This document shows positions 44,964 through 55,293 of a DNA stretch of 64,000 bases, one piece after another. The stretch's first letter is position 1. The number at the start of each line of letters is the position of its first letter. This DNA is from Corynebacterium glucuronolyticum DSM 44120. GTDB taxonomy: Bacteria > Actinomycetota > Actinomycetes > Mycobacteriales > Mycobacteriaceae. The notes below the pieces were generated by a model, which had not been told where the DNA came from, ran no database searches, and saw only the letters and a program-made list of their open reading frames with translations. Position numbers and translations under genes: made by a program. The DNA is taken from contig NZ_CP047452.1 in the NCBI RefSeq assembly GCF_030440595.1, positions 2,790,001 to 2,854,000 on the forward strand, written 5' to 3'.

Positions 44964-47738
44964 TTACTTCACCACGAGGTTGACGAGCCTACCGGGGACG
45001 ACGATCTCCTTGACCACGGTCTTCCCCTCGATGTTGGACGCAGCCGCGGCGCGCGCTGCCTCCAGGACCACATCCTTGGCGGCGTCGACCGCAACGGTGA
45101 TGTGAGCGCGAACCTTACCGTTGACCTGGACGGGAAGCTCGACCGAGTCGTCGACAAGCTGAGACTCGTCGAACTCCGGGAAGGCAGCATAGGTGATGCC
45201 ACCGTCGTGACCGAGGCGGGACCACAGCTCCTCCGCGATGTGCGGGGCGATCGGGGAAAGCATGATGGCCAGGGGCTCGAGGGCAGCGCGGGGGGCGCCG
45301 GCGGGGTAGGCCTTGGTCAGGTGGTTCGTGAACTCGATGAGCTTGGCGACGACCGTATTGATACGCAGGTGCTCATAATCGTCGCGGACGCCGGCGATGG
45401 TGCGGTGGAGCTGCTTCTCGTCGTCCTCCGTCAGGCTGTTTTCGGAGAAAACAGGGTTACCAGTGCCTTCATCGACGGCGAGGCGCCAGACGCGCTGCAA
45501 GAAACGATGCGAACCGATGACGTCCTTCGTCGCCCACGGGCGCGACATGTCCAACGGACCCATAGACATCTCATATAGACGGAGAGTGTCGGCACCGTAG
45601 TCCTCGCAGACCTGGTCGGGGGAGACCGCATTCTTCAGCGACTTACCCATCTTGCCGTACTCCTGATTAACCTCTTCGCCCTGGTAGAAGAACTTTCCAT
45701 CCTTCTCCTCGACCTCGGCGGCCGGGACGTAGACGCCGCGAGAATCCGTGTAGGCGTAGGCCTGGATGTAGCCCTGATTGAAGAGCTTGCGGTACGGCTC
45801 GCAGCTTGTGACATAGCCCAGGTCAAACAGGACTTTGTGCCAGAAGCGGGAGTACAGGAGGTGGAGGACGGCGTGCTCGACACCGCCGACGTAGAGGTCG
45901 ACACCGCCGCAATCCTTATCGCTTTGTGGCCCCGTCCAGTAGCGCTCATTTTCAAGGTCAACGAACTTTTCCTCGTTGGTCGGATCGATGTAGCGGAGCT
46001 GGTACCAAGAAGACCCGGCCCACTGCGGCATGACGTTCGTATCGCGGCGGTAGTGCTTGGGGCCGTCGCCCAGGTCAAGGGTGACGTTTACCCAATCCGT
46101 GGCCTTTGCCAGCGGCGGGTGCGGCTCCGAATTGCGATCGTTCGGGTCTGCGGTCACCGGCTTGTAATCCTCCACATCCGGGAGCTCCACAGGCAGCATT
46201 TCCTCTGGCAGCGCGTGGGCACGACCCTCGTCGTCGTAGACGATGGGGAAGGGCTCGCCCCAGTAGCGCTGCCGGGCAAACAGCCAATCGCGCAGCTTGT
46301 ACTGCTTTTGGGCGTGGCCGGTGCTGTCTTCTTCAAGCTTCGCGATGGCAGCTTTGATGCCATCGTCCTTGTTCAGGCCGTCGAGGAAACCGGAGTTGAT
46401 GTGGGTGCCGTCGCCGGTGAAGGCCTCCTCGGCGATGTTCCCGCCCTCCAGGACCTGCACGATGGGCAGGCCGAAGACCGTGGCGAACTCGTAGTCGCGG
46501 GTATCGTGGGCGGGCACGGCCATGATCGCGCCGGTGCCGTAACCCATGAGGACGTAATCAGAGATGAAGACCGGAATTTCCGCACCGCTGAGCGGATTGG
46601 TGGCGGTCACGCCCAGGTAGACGCCGGTTTTCTCCTTGTTCTCCTGGCGCTCGAGGTCGGACTTGGCGGCAATCTTAATTCGGTATTGCTCCACCGCTTC
46701 CTTCGGAGAATTAGCACCGAAAGTCCAGCGCTCATCCGTACCGCTTTCATACGGGTCGCCGGAGGTGAGCCTATCGACGAGGGGATGCTCGGGGGAGAGA
46801 ACCATATACGTCGCACCGAAGAGTGTGTCCGGGCGGGTGGTGTAGACCGAGACCTTTTCACCACCGATGGTGAAGTCGACCTCGGCGCCCGTGGAGCGGC
46901 CGATCCAGTTGCGCTGCATGGACTTGACCTTTTCCGGCCAGTCGAGGAGGTCCAAGTCGTCGATAAGCCGATCGCCGTAGGCCGTGATGCGCATCATCCA
47001 CTGTGACAGCTCCTTGCGGAACACCGGGAAATTACCGCGCTCCGAACGACCCTCCGCGGTGACCTCCTCGTTCGCGAGCACCGTACCCAGACCGGGACAC
47101 CAGTTGACCAGCGATTTTGTGCGGTACACGAGGCGCTTCGAATCAATAATGTCCTCGATCTCGCGCTCTGTGTATTGCCCTTCGAGCTGTTTGCGGAGCT
47201 CTGCGACCGGCTTCGCCTTTTGCTCGCCCTCATCGAAATAGGAGTTGTAAATAGTCAGGAAAATCCACTGCGTCCAACGGTAATAATCTGTATCAATAGT
47301 GCGGATCGCACGCCGCTTATCGTGCCCCAGCCCCAGCTGCCCCAGCTGGCGCTCCATGTTCTGGATGTTCTTCTCCGTCGTCTTCCGCGGATGCGTCCCC
47401 GTCTGAATCGCATACTGCTCGGCCGGCAGGCCAAAGGCATCATAACCCAGCGTATGCAGCACATTGAAGCCGTTGTGGCGGCTGTACCGCGCAAAGACGT
47501 CGGTAGAAATATAGCCGAGCGGGTGCCCGACATGCAGCCCCGCACCCGACGGGTACGGGAACATGTCCTGCACAAACCGCTTCGGCTTGCTTAGTTGATC
47601 ACTGTTTGGCTCTTTCAGATCCCCCACCGGGTTCGGCGCGGCGAACACATTATTATCCGCCCAAAACCCCTGCCACTTCTGCTCAATTTTCCGCGCGAGG
47701 TCCGCGCCATACCGATACGTGAAAGAGTCATTCGTCAT
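44964..47738 (-). CDS. leuS: leucyl-tRNA synthetase
   Basis: The 924-residue class Ia synthetase has [17 protein letters not shown] (HIGH motif as HVGH, residues 69-72). The CP1 editing domain in the middle contains [46 protein letters not shown] appears in [17 protein letters not shown] as the KMSKS loop, followed by the anticodon-binding domain and a C-terminal tRNA-arm domain. All blocks are present and in order. The ATG at 47738 lies 21 bp after the symporter stop, and TACACT lies 8 bases before the start, so leuS may have its own promoter. Confidence 0.96.
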   Translation of the reverse strand: MTNDSFTYRYGADLARKIEQKWQGFWADNNVFAAPNPVGDLKEPNSDQLSKPKRFVQDMFPYPSGAGLHVGHPLGYISTDVFARYSRHNGFNVLHTLGYDAFGLPAEQYAIQTGTHPRKTTEKNIQNMERQLGQLGLGHDKRRAIRTIDTDYYRWTQWIFLTIYNSYFDEGEQKAKPVAELRKQLEGQYTEREIEDIIDSKRLVYRTKSLVNWCPGLGTVLANEEVTAEGRSERGNFPVFRKELSQWMMRITAYGDRLIDDLDLLDWPEKVKSMQRNWIGRSTGAEVDFTIGGEKVSVYTTRPDTLFGATYMVLSPEHPLVDRLTSGDPYESGTDERWTFGANSPKEAVEQYRIKIAAKSDLERQENKEKTGVYLGVTATNPLSGAEIPVFISDYVLMGYGTGAIMAVPAHDTRDYEFATVFGLPIVQVLEGGNIAEEAFTGDGTHINSGFLDGLNKDDGIKAAIAKLEEDSTGHAQKQYKLRDWLFARQRYWGEPFPIVYDDEGRAHALPEEMLPVELPDVEDYKPVTADPNDRNSEPHPPLAKATDWVNVTLDLGDGPKHYRRDTNVMPQWAGSSWYQLRYIDPTNEEKFVDLENERYWTGPQSDKDCGGVDLYVGGVEHAVLHLLYSRFWHKVLFDLGYVTSCEPYRKLFNQGYIQAYAYTDSRGVYVPAAEVEEKDGKFFYQGEEVNQEYGKMGKSLKNAVSPDQVCEDYGADTLRLYEMSMGPLDMSRPWATKDVIGSHRFLQRVWRLAVDEGTGNPVFSENSLTEDDEKQLHRTIAGVRDDYEHLRINTVVAKLIEFTNHLTKAYPAGAPRAALEPLAIMLSPIAPHIAEELWSRLGHDGGITYAAFPEFDESQLVDDSVELPVQVNGKVRAHITVAVDAAKDVVLEAARAAAASNIEGKTVVKEIVVPGRLVNLVVK

Positions 47739-47759
47739 GCTCCAACAGTGTAGTAGATG

Positions 47760-49025
47760 TCACTTACCCTCGTACAACGAGGCGGTGCCCTCCGACTGAT
47801 AATCCAGAGGAGAGGTCTCCTCCTGGCGGTCCGTGCGCTGGATATCACCCTTGGCAAACTTGTTAATCACCATTGCGATAGCGCCGTCACCAGTGACGTT
47901 ACAAGCGGTACCAAAGGAATCGATGGCGATGTAGGCAGCGATCATCAGTGCCACCTGCTCGTCGTTAAAGCCCAACATCGACTGCAACAAACCGACAGCC
48001 GCCATGATCGCGCCACCCGGAACACCAGGCGCGGCGATCATGAAGATACCCAGCATGAGGATGAAACCAATGGCCAAGCTCGGCGGCATATCTATGCCAT
48101 CCATGTACACAATGGCAAAGGCGAACAGCGCAATCTTCTGGATCGAACCAGACAGGTGAATCGTCGCACACAGCGGAATGACAAAACCGGCAACCGCATC
48201 CGTCACACCATTCCGCTTCGCACCCGCGTACGTAATCGGAATCGTCGCCGCAGACGAGGAGGTGCCGAGCGCCGTCGCGTACGCCGGGAGCATATTCTTC
48301 AGCGCCGTGAACGGGTTCTTACCTGCGATGCCGCCGGCGATGAGGTACTGCGCCACGAGGATGATCCACGTCATGATCACGGCCAGGAGCAAAACCTTGC
48401 CAAACGCAGTGAGCGTATTGAGCAGGTTGCCGTTCATGCCCAGGGAGAGGAACATGCCGAAGATGTAAATCGGCAGCAGCGGGATGATGAAGCCGCTGAT
48501 CACGTGCATGATCACGCGCTGCAGATCCTGGCAGCCGCGGTAGAGGGTATCCGACTTCACCGCCGTCATCGCCACACCGACGGTGAAGGCGAGCAGCAGC
48601 GCCGTCATCACATCCATCGGGGCCGGCATCTCGATCTCAAAAAACGGCTGCAACGCGCCCTCGTCGATATCCTCTACCTTCGCCGTCGTGTTGCCGGCCA
48701 GGAGCCAGCCGTACAAGCCGCTGGCGATGGCGTAGGCGATGAGACCGGAAATGATCGTGGACACGTAGGCAATGGCCGTCGTAATGCCCAGCCACTTGCC
48801 GGCACCCCGGCCCAAGGACGCGATCGCCGGGGCGATGAGCGCGAAGATGAGAACCGGGATGAAGAAGCCGAGGAAGTTTCCGAACAAACCGTTAAAAGTG
48901 ACAAAGATTCGGGCGATGGTGATTCCCCATCCAGACCCATGAAAAATTATCGACGCAACTATACCGAGGATAATGGCGACAATGATGCGGAACAGGAGAC
49001 TTCCGCTTAACTTCTTAAAATCCAT
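47760..49025 (-). CDS. dicarboxylate/amino acid:cation symporter (DAACS family)
   Basis: The 421-residue protein has eight membrane helices plus two re-entrant loops. GTSSSAATIPITYAGAKRNGV carries the serine-rich re-entrant loop, and MDGIDMPPSLAIGF with DSFGTACNVTGDGAIAMVINK gives the substrate/sodium-binding helices of GltP/SstT-type transporters. Substrates are probably glutamate, serine/threonine or C4-dicarboxylates. ATG at 49025 is chosen over GTG at 49043 because TATAAT lies six bases upstream, implying a leaderless mRNA. Confidence 0.92.
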   Translation of the reverse strand: MDFKKLSGSLLFRIIVAIILGIVASIIFHGSGWGITIARIFVTFNGLFGNFLGFFIPVLIFALIAPAIASLGRGAGKWLGITTAIAYVSTIISGLIAYAIASGLYGWLLAGNTTAKVEDIDEGALQPFFEIEMPAPMDVMTALLLAFTVGVAMTAVKSDTLYRGCQDLQRVIMHVISGFIIPLLPIYIFGMFLSLGMNGNLLNTLTAFGKVLLLAVIMTWIILVAQYLIAGGIAGKNPFTALKNMLPAYATALGTSSSAATIPITYAGAKRNGVTDAVAGFVIPLCATIHLSGSIQKIALFAFAIVYMDGIDMPPSLAIGFILMLGIFMIAAPGVPGGAIMAAVGLLQSMLGFNDEQVALMIAAYIAIDSFGTACNVTGDGAIAMVINKFAKGDIQRTDRQEETSPLDYQSEGTASLYEGK

Positions 49026-49031
49026 ACGAGG

Positions 49032-49059
49032 ATTATAGTCCACTGTGAATATTATTCAA
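49032..49059 (-). promoter_or_regulatory. promoter of a leaderless symporter mRNA
   Basis: Minus strand: TTGAAT (complement of 49054-49059), a 16-bp spacer, TATAAT (complement of 49032-49037), then CCTCGT and ATG. The transcription start is expected at or next to the A of the start codon. Confidence 0.65.
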
Positions 49060-49096
49060 ATGTGTCTTGGCGCTCGGACACGGTAGGCTTATTAGC

Positions 49097-49519
49097 ATGA
49101 TTGTTACTGTTGTCTGCGCACTTCTCGCCCTCTGCCTCGCCATCGCCGGCATCCTCGGCTGGACACGGCACTTCCCCGGCAATTCACACATCGGCATCAC
49201 CACCGCAGGCACACGCAAATCCAAAGAAGCTTGGGATCGCGCCCACTTCGTCGCCGGCCCATTCTGGCTCATCGGCGCCCTCGCCTTCGTCTTCGCCGCC
49301 CTCTTCTCCGCACGCGGCTCCTGGATCCTCGCCGTTATCGCGATCCTCTTGGGGCTCGTCTTCCTCGCGCTCGGCGTCGGCAGTGGGGCACGGTTCTCCG
49401 CGCTTTACGACGACTCGGAGGAACCGTCCCAGGATCCCGCACCGTCTACTCCTACCGCTTCTCCCTCTGTGGATGTCGATGCAGTGCGCAGGGCTGCACA
49501 GGCACAAAAGCCAGAATAG
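49097..49519 (+). CDS. SdpI-like small membrane protein
   Basis: The 140-residue protein has a first helix (1-24), then GWTRHFPGNSHIGITTAGTRKSKEAWDRAHFVAG, the GxNxxxGIRTxxTxxSxxxWxxAH signature of the SdpI family. Two more helices (about 57-95) and a Pro/Ser/Thr cytosolic tail follow. In Bacillus SdpI protects against a toxin and acts in signalling; most actinobacterial members are uncharacterised. The start is ATG at 49097, preceded by TAGGCT seven bases upstream, suggesting a leaderless mRNA. It is divergent from the symporter gene. Confidence 0.75.
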   Translation: MIVTVVCALLALCLAIAGILGWTRHFPGNSHIGITTAGTRKSKEAWDRAHFVAGPFWLIGALAFVFAALFSARGSWILAVIAILLGLVFLALGVGSGARFSALYDDSEEPSQDPAPSTPTASPSVDVDAVRRAAQAQKPE

Positions 49520-49532
49520 AACGCGTGTTCTA
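49517..49532. promoter_or_regulatory. inverted repeat before the trp promoter
   Basis: TAGAAC-GCGT-GTTCTA overlaps the stop of the SdpI-like gene and lies about 50 bp upstream of the putative trp -10. It could be an operator or a weak terminator stem. Confidence 0.3.
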
Positions 49533-49595
49533 GCGTGCTCCCCATTAGGGGGTATTTCGCCCCGGCTGTCCAGCAACACTGCTAAAGTACCTCCC

Positions 49596-49643
49596 ATGTA
49601 TACAGCTCAACTCACCCGCTCCTGGTGGTGGCTCGCGATATAA
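49596..49643 (+). CDS. trpL: trp leader peptide
   Basis: The 15-codon ORF MYTAQLTRSWWWLAI contains three consecutive Trp codons. It lies upstream of an attenuator and 106 bp before trpE. TAAAGT ends 7 bases before the ATG, so the mRNA is probably leaderless. Ribosome stalling at the Trp codons during starvation would favour the antiterminator. Confidence 0.92.
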   Translation: MYTAQLTRSWWWLAI

Positions 49644-49644
49644 C

Positions 49645-49708
49645 ACGCGGGCCAAATTAGCTGAGCTTTGTACCCCGCGTTGAATTCAGATTCCGCGGGA
49701 ATTTTTTT
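49645..49708 (+). promoter_or_regulatory. trp attenuator
   Basis: Segment 2 (ACGCGGG, 49645-49651) can pair with segment 3 (CCCGCGT, 49674-49680) as an antiterminator. Segment 3 can instead pair with segment 4 (ATTCCGCGGG, ending 49699), where GAAT/ATTC extends the stem. That second hairpin is followed by seven T (49702-49708), a rho-independent terminator. With trpL this is a classical translation-coupled switch. Confidence 0.9.
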
Positions 49709-49749
49709 ACCCTCCTTTCCGCGGAGACACCACCCGGAAAAGGAATTAG

Positions 49750-51231
49750 ATGCAGTTCACTGAAATTTCGCGGCCAGTCCGCTACCACGAGGACGCCTCC
49801 GCGCTCTTCCACGCCCTCGGCGACACCTCCGCCCGCTCATCCGTACTCCTGGAATCCGCAGACATCCAATCAAAGGAAGGCCTGCAATCCATCGCAGTAT
49901 TAAAGGCCTCCGCCCGCTTCACGTGTTCCGGATTCACCGTCGCCGCGGAGGCACTGAGCCCCCGGGGTGCGGCAGTCATCTCCGAAATGGAGCAGAAGGG
50001 CGTCAGCTTTAGCTACTCCCGGGCAACGGCCGCCGAGGAGGCAGAGCGGCTTAAGGAACCCTCCACGATGGATGTTCTCCGAGCCGCCCTCGGGGTAGGG
50101 GAGGGGGGTGCACGCCTGCCGTACCTCGCGGGCGGCATTGCTTTTGACTACCTGGAAACCTTCGAGGAGCTGCCAGAAGTATCGGCATCCGCCAATCGGT
50201 ACCCCGATTATCAGTTCCTCCTCGCGGAGGTTCTCCTCGTTGTGGATCACACCTCAAATACGGCCACGCTCTACGGCTACGACGAGGACCTCATCGACCG
50301 CTACGCCCAGCAAATCGCCGAGGATCTGCCGCCGCATCCCATCCCAGCTTTCGCTTCCGGTCCCGTCGCCGCTATCGCAAGCCCGGGGGATGAGACCTTT
50401 AAACAGGACGTCGAAAAGCTTAAGCAGAATATCTACAACGGTGACATCTACCAGGTCGTCCCCGCACGCACCTTCTCCATGAGCTGCCCGGATGCTTTCG
50501 TCGCCTACCGACGCCTCCGCGAAACCAACCCCTCGCCCTACATGTTTTATATCCGCGGACTAGACGCCGAGGGCACCCCCTACGAATTGTTCGGCGCCTC
50601 TCCCGAATCCAACCTCAAATACGACGCCGCCACCCGCTTCCTCCAATTGTGCCCCATCGCCGGGACCCGGCCTCGCGGTGCAACCGAGGAACTCGACATC
50701 CGCGCCGAGCTCGAGCTGCGCACCGATGCGAAGGAGCTCGCGGAGCACACCATGCTCGTCGACCTCGCCCGCAACGACGTCGCCCGCGTGGCGGCCCCCA
50801 ATACCCGCAGGGTAGAGGACCTTATGCGCATTGACCGCTATTCGCGGGTCATGCATCTCGTTTCCCGCGTCACCGCCACCCTCGCCCCAGACTTCGATGC
50901 GTTTGACGCGTACCGCGCATGCATGAATATGGGTACCCTCACCGGCGCCCCGAAACTTCGGGCAAACGAACTTCTGCGCTCGGTGGAGGGAACTCGACGC
51001 GGCTCCTACGGCGGCTCCGTCGGGTACTTCGACGGCGCCGGCAATATGGACAACTGCATCGTTATTCGGTCGGCCTTCGTGCAGCACGGCATCGCCCACG
51101 TCCAGGCCGGTGCCGGCATCGTGCGCGACTCAGATCCGCAGTCGGAGGCAAACGAAACCTATCACAAGTCACTTGCAACCCTTAGCGCCATCGCCGAGGC
51201 TCAGGGTGCTGAACTCACGGTGGAGCGCTAA
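49750..51231 (+). CDS. trpE: anthranilate synthase component I
   Basis: The 493-residue protein converts chorismate plus ammonia to anthranilate. LLESADI (33-39) is the tryptophan feedback-binding site. The chorismate-binding C-terminal part includes IAGTRPRGAT, RVMHLVSRVTATL, TGAPKLRANELL and the QAGAGIVRDSDPQSE end block. AAAAGGAATTAG precedes the ATG. The stop overlaps the trpG start by one base (TAATG), coupling the two subunits. Control is by attenuation upstream. Confidence 0.96.
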   Translation: MQFTEISRPVRYHEDASALFHALGDTSARSSVLLESADIQSKEGLQSIAVLKASARFTCSGFTVAAEALSPRGAAVISEMEQKGVSFSYSRATAAEEAERLKEPSTMDVLRAALGVGEGGARLPYLAGGIAFDYLETFEELPEVSASANRYPDYQFLLAEVLLVVDHTSNTATLYGYDEDLIDRYAQQIAEDLPPHPIPAFASGPVAAIASPGDETFKQDVEKLKQNIYNGDIYQVVPARTFSMSCPDAFVAYRRLRETNPSPYMFYIRGLDAEGTPYELFGASPESNLKYDAATRFLQLCPIAGTRPRGATEELDIRAELELRTDAKELAEHTMLVDLARNDVARVAAPNTRRVEDLMRIDRYSRVMHLVSRVTATLAPDFDAFDAYRACMNMGTLTGAPKLRANELLRSVEGTRRGSYGGSVGYFDGAGNMDNCIVIRSAFVQHGIAHVQAGAGIVRDSDPQSEANETYHKSLATLSAIAEAQGAELTVER

Positions 51232-51842
51232 TGAAAATTTCACTGCTTGATAATCATGATTCCTTTGTCTACAACCTCGTAGACACCCTCGTCGGCCTCG
51301 GCCACGATTGCAAGGTTTTCCGCAATACCGTTCCGGCGGCCGACGTTCTCGCCGTTCCCGCCGATGCAATCGTGCTCAGCCCGGGACCCGGACATCCACG
51401 CGATGCGGGCTACCTCATGGAGCTCGTTGACCGTGCGTACGGCAAGAAGCCCATTCTCGGCGTCTGCCTCGGCTTCCAGGCGCTCCTCCTGCACAACGGT
51501 GTGAGCGTGCGACCCTGCGGTCCCGTCCACGGGAAGACGGACGGAATGGACGTTTCACGTGAAACCTCCCCAATCTTCGAGGGGTTGACCGATCCCACCG
51601 GACTTATTCCCGTGGCTCGGTACCACTCCCTCGGCATCCCTGTTGCGGAGCTGCCGGAGGACATTCGCCCCCTCGGCTCCTGCCCTTCGGACCTCGGGCC
51701 CGTTGCCATGACAGCCGTGTTCCCCACGGATGGGGCTCCCGCCTTTGGGGTGCAGTTCCACCCGGAGAGCATCCTCACCCCTCAGGGACCCGTTATCCTG
51801 AATCGAATTCTTGACCTTATGACAAAGGAGATGGGCAAGTAG
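51231..51842 (+). CDS. trpG: anthranilate synthase component II (glutamine amidotransferase)
   Basis: The 203-residue protein is a class I glutaminase that feeds ammonia to TrpE. Catalytic Cys79 lies in GVCLGFQ, and the His-Glu pair lies in VQFHPESIL. SPGPGHPRDAGYL is the oxyanion/substrate segment. It is not fused to TrpD, and no trpD follows: the TAG stop is directly joined to the trpCF ATG. Codons 108-112 (VSRET) contain a complete parS core. Confidence 0.95.
   Translation: MKISLLDNHDSFVYNLVDTLVGLGHDCKVFRNTVPAADVLAVPADAIVLSPGPGHPRDAGYLMELVDRAYGKKPILGVCLGFQALLLHNGVSVRPCGPVHGKTDGMDVSRETSPIFEGLTDPTGLIPVARYHSLGIPVAELPEDIRPLGSCPSDLGPVAMTAVFPTDGAPAFGVQFHPESILTPQGPVILNRILDLMTKEMGK
51552..51565. 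promoter_or_regulatory. parS: parS site within trpG
   Basis: Perfect GTTTCACGTGAAAC, read in frame as VSRET in TrpG. It lies 1,152 bp from an identical core in trpCF. Confidence 0.8.
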
Positions 51843-53225
51843 ATGCCAACAGTACTAGATAAGATCGTCGCGAATCGCCGGACACACCTCGACGGCATAC
51901 GGCGCCGGATAGGGGAGAGGCCGAGCCTGCAGCCCTCCACTCGCTCCCTCTACGACAACCTCGGTGCTCCCGAACCAAGCGTCATCATGGAGTGCAAGTC
52001 CGCATCCCCGTCATTGGGCTCCATCCGGCCGGACTACCACCCAGACCGTTTGGCATCTGTCTATTCTCGCTACGCCGCAGGCATCTCTGTCCTGTGCGAA
52101 CCCGACTATTTCAACGGCGACTACGACCACCTGGCAACGGTGCATCGCTCCACCCATCTCCCCGTTCTATGCAAGGACTTCATCGTAGATACGGTGCAAA
52201 TCCAGGCTGCACGCTACTTCGGCGCAGATGCCATCCTCCTCATGCTTTCCGTCCTGACGGACGACGAATACACACGGCTGTCAACATTCGCCACCAACCT
52301 CAACCTCGACATCCTCACAGAAGTCATTTCCGGTGAGGAGATGGAGAGGGCAACGAGGTTGGGCGCCAAAATCATTGGTATCAACAACCGCGATCTCAAC
52401 GATCTATCCGTCGACATCAGCCGGACCGAGTATCTCGCCCAATTCGCCCCCGAGGGTGTCCGACTCATCTCGGAATCCGGCATCCGCACAAAACAGGACA
52501 TTGCCCGCCTCGGCGGGATAGTGGACGGCTTCCTTGTAGGCACGAACTTAGTAAAGCAGGGTGACGTAGACACGAATGCTCGCACGCTGCTCTTCGGCGA
52601 GAACAAGGTTTGCGGTCTCCGCACCGGACACGCGGCTCAGGTCGCCCGCGCTGCGGGTGCGGTCTACGGCGGTCTTGTTTTCGAAGACACCTCACCGCGA
52701 AACGTTTCACGTGAAACCGCCGGGGAAATCATGAAGGCGGAACCGGGGTTGCGCTACGTCGGCGTATCACGGCGAACGGCAGGTTGGGAGGACCTCGCAG
52801 ACCTCCAACTCCACGCCATCCAGATTCACGCACCTCTTCAATCCACCATCGAGGAGGAGAAGCAGCTAATAAAGGAAGCATCGGAGGCTGTCGGCCCCGA
52901 TACCGAGATATGGCGGGCGATCTCGATGTCTAAGCCCAATGCGGTGGACATCGCCGAGGCCCTCGCAGCCGAGGGTGTCACCCTCCTCCTTGATAACGGG
53001 GAGGGTGGAACCGGAGAGAGCTTTGATTGGAACACTATTCCGGCCACGATTGTTCACACGTCCTTCCTCGCTGGTGGGCTTGGTCCGGATAACGTGGCCG
53101 AGGCCTTAGCCCTCGCCCCCCGCGGCCTGGATTTCAATTCCCAGGTCGAAAACGAGGAAGGCCACAAGGACGCACATACCCTATACTCTGCATTTAACAC
53201 CATTAGGAGGTACACACATGATTAG
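51843..53225 (+). CDS. trpCF: bifunctional indole-3-glycerol phosphate synthase / phosphoribosylanthranilate isomerase
   Basis: The 460-residue fusion has TrpC at about 1-255 ([59 protein letters not shown]) and TrpF at about 256-460 ([26 protein letters not shown] with the catalytic Cys; [16 protein letters not shown] with the catalytic Asp; [11 protein letters not shown]). It catalyses the two steps after TrpD. The end overlaps trpB by 8 bp. Codons 288-292, VSRET, again contain a parS core at a poorly constrained position of TrpF. Confidence 0.95.
   Translation: MPTVLDKIVANRRTHLDGIRRRIGERPSLQPSTRSLYDNLGAPEPSVIMECKSASPSLGSIRPDYHPDRLASVYSRYAAGISVLCEPDYFNGDYDHLATVHRSTHLPVLCKDFIVDTVQIQAARYFGADAILLMLSVLTDDEYTRLSTFATNLNLDILTEVISGEEMERATRLGAKIIGINNRDLNDLSVDISRTEYLAQFAPEGVRLISESGIRTKQDIARLGGIVDGFLVGTNLVKQGDVDTNARTLLFGENKVCGLRTGHAAQVARAAGAVYGGLVFEDTSPRNVSRETAGEIMKAEPGLRYVGVSRRTAGWEDLADLQLHAIQIHAPLQSTIEEEKQLIKEASEAVGPDTEIWRAISMSKPNAVDIAEALAAEGVTLLLDNGEGGTGESFDWNTIPATIVHTSFLAGGLGPDNVAEALALAPRGLDFNSQVENEEGHKDAHTLYSAFNTIRRYTHD
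52704..52717. promoter_or_regulatory. parS: parS site within trpCF
   Basis: Perfect GTTTCACGTGAAAC, in frame as VSRET in the TrpF half. It is the third parS core of the window. Confidence 0.8.
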
Positions 53226-54447
53226 GCAAACAATTCTCCCGGCCTACTTCGGAGAATACGGCGGACAGTTCGTCCCCGAGACTCTTCTTCCGGCCCTCGA
53301 CCAATTGGAAAAGGCCTTTGTAGAAGCGATGGATGATCCGGAATTCCTGGATGAGCTTAACCACCTTCTCAAAGATTATCTCGGCCGCCCGACCCCAGTT
53401 ACCGAATGCTGCAACCTCCCCGTCGAGGGGGAGGGGAGGGGCTACGCCCGCATCTTCCTCAAGCGCGAGGATCTCGTCCACGGCGGTGCCCACAAGACGA
53501 ACCAGGTTATGGGTCAGGTACTGCTTGCAAAACGCACGGGTAAAACCCGCATTATCGCCGAGACGGGTGCCGGCCAGCACGGCACCGCAACAGCGTTAGC
53601 CTGCGCCCTTATGGGCCTCGAGTGCGTCATCTACATGGGCAAGGTTGACGTGGAACGCCAGCAGCCCAACGTATACCGCATGGAGCTCATGGGCGCGAAG
53701 GTTGTCGCCGTAGACACCGGCTCCGGCACCCTGAAGGATGCCGTGAACGAGGCGCTGCGTGATTGGACGGCCACCTACGCCACCTCGCATTACCTGCTCG
53801 GAACGGCGGCCGGCCCGCACCCGTTCCCCACAATTGTGCGCGAGTTCCACCGCGTCATTTCCCGCGAGGCAAAAGCACAGATGAAGGAGATCACAGGCGC
53901 CCTTCCGGATGTCGTCGTCGCCTGTGTCGGCGGTGGCTCCAACGCCATCGGTATGTTCGCCGACTTCATCGACGAGGAGGGTGTCGAGCTCATCGGCACC
54001 GAACCGGCCGGCAAGGGTCTCGACTCCGGCCAGCACGGCGCCGCAATCCACGAGGGCAAGACGGGCGTTCTCCACGGCGCAAAGACCTATCTCATGCGCA
54101 CGGATGACGGACAGGTAGAGGAATCCTATTCTATCTCCGCCGGCCTTGATTACCCTGCCGTTGGCCCTCAGCACGCCTACCTGAGCGATTCCGGCCGCGC
54201 CACCTACGTAGGGATTACCGACGAGGAAGCCCTGAAGGCTTTCCAGCTCCTCTCCCTCAAGGAGGGCATCATCCCCGCGCTGGAGTCCTCGCACGCCTTC
54301 GCCTACGCCCTCAAGCGCGCCAAGGAGGCAGAGGGGAAGAAGGAGCACATCAACATTCTGGTTTCCCTGTCCGGCCGCGGCGATAAGGACGTTGATTATA
54401 TTCGTCATACGCTGCAGGAACACCCTGAGTTCAAGTTGGAGGTATAA
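53218..54447 (+). CDS. trpB: tryptophan synthase beta chain
   Basis: The 409-residue PLP enzyme condenses indole and serine. [16 protein letters not shown] holds the PLP Lys93, [28 protein letters not shown] is the substrate-binding loop, and [12 protein letters not shown] is the phosphate-binding glycine loop. AGGAGG precedes the ATG, which lies 8 bp inside the trpCF end. The trpA start lies 3 bp beyond its stop. The N-terminus has the standard start [15 protein letters not shown]. Confidence 0.97.
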   Translation: MIRQTILPAYFGEYGGQFVPETLLPALDQLEKAFVEAMDDPEFLDELNHLLKDYLGRPTPVTECCNLPVEGEGRGYARIFLKREDLVHGGAHKTNQVMGQVLLAKRTGKTRIIAETGAGQHGTATALACALMGLECVIYMGKVDVERQQPNVYRMELMGAKVVAVDTGSGTLKDAVNEALRDWTATYATSHYLLGTAAGPHPFPTIVREFHRVISREAKAQMKEITGALPDVVVACVGGGSNAIGMFADFIDEEGVELIGTEPAGKGLDSGQHGAAIHEGKTGVLHGAKTYLMRTDDGQVEESYSISAGLDYPAVGPQHAYLSDSGRATYVGITDEEALKAFQLLSLKEGIIPALESSHAFAYALKRAKEAEGKKEHINILVSLSGRGDKDVDYIRHTLQEHPEFKLEV

Positions 54448-54450
54448 CTG

Positions 54451-55293
54451 ATGAAACGCTACGAACAGCTGTTTTCTGCCCTAGAGGAGAAGAAGGAGGG
54501 GGCGTTCATCCCCTTCGTCATGCTCGGCGACCCGAATGTGGAGACCTCCGAGAAGATCGTGGAGGCCCTCATCGAGGCCGGCGCCGACGGTCTTGAGCTC
54601 GGCGTTCCCTTCTCCGATCCGATCGCCGATGGCCCCACCATTCAGGCCGCCCACGTGCGCGCCCTTGATGCGAAGGTCTCGGTCGCCGACGCTTTCGGCA
54701 TCATCCGTCGCCTCCGCGGCCGCCACCCCGACCTCCCCATCGGGCTCCTCATTTACTCGAATGTTGCGGTGGTTCATGGTTTGGATCGCTTCTATCAGGA
54801 GGTCCAGCAATCCGGTGCTGACTCTGTTTTGCTTCCCGACGTTCCGGTGCGGGAGTCTACTCCCTTCACCAGCGCCGCTAAGGAAGCGGGAGTGGACCCC
54901 ATCTATATCGCCCCGCCCCACGCTTCCGAGGACACGCTCGAGGGTGTTGCTCACAGTTCTGAGGGCTACATCTACGCGATCTCCCGTGATGGCGTAACCG
55001 GCACGGAGCGCGCCTCTGAGACGACCGGCCTCCACGATGTGGTAAGCAATCTGCAGCGGTTCGGTGGGGCACCAGTTGTCCTCGGCTTCGGCATCTCCAC
55101 CCCGAAGCACGTCGCCGACGCGATCGCAGCCGGTGCCTCCGGTGCCATTTCGGGCTCGGCGGTCACGAAGATTATCGAGCGCCATGTCGAAGGGTCCCAC
55201 CCCGAGCCGCGCACCGTCTCCGATGAGGACGGGATGCTCCGCGAGCTGAGGGAGTTCGTGGGGGAGATGAAGGCTGCTACGAAGAAGGCGTAA
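54451..55293 (+). CDS. trpA: tryptophan synthase alpha chain
   Basis: The 280-residue TIM-barrel protein cleaves indole-3-glycerol phosphate. GADGLELGVPFSDPIADGPTIQ carries the catalytic Glu49 and Asp60, and GFGISTPKHV and AISGSAVTKII are the phosphate-binding segments. It is the last gene of the trp operon. The polar C-terminal extension (EPRTVSDEDGMLRELREFVGEMKAATKKA) is ordinary for actinobacteria. Confidence 0.96.
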   Translation: MKRYEQLFSALEEKKEGAFIPFVMLGDPNVETSEKIVEALIEAGADGLELGVPFSDPIADGPTIQAAHVRALDAKVSVADAFGIIRRLRGRHPDLPIGLLIYSNVAVVHGLDRFYQEVQQSGADSVLLPDVPVRESTPFTSAAKEAGVDPIYIAPPHASEDTLEGVAHSSEGYIYAISRDGVTGTERASETTGLHDVVSNLQRFGGAPVVLGFGISTPKHVADAIAAGASGAISGSAVTKIIERHVEGSHPEPRTVSDEDGMLRELREFVGEMKAATKKA

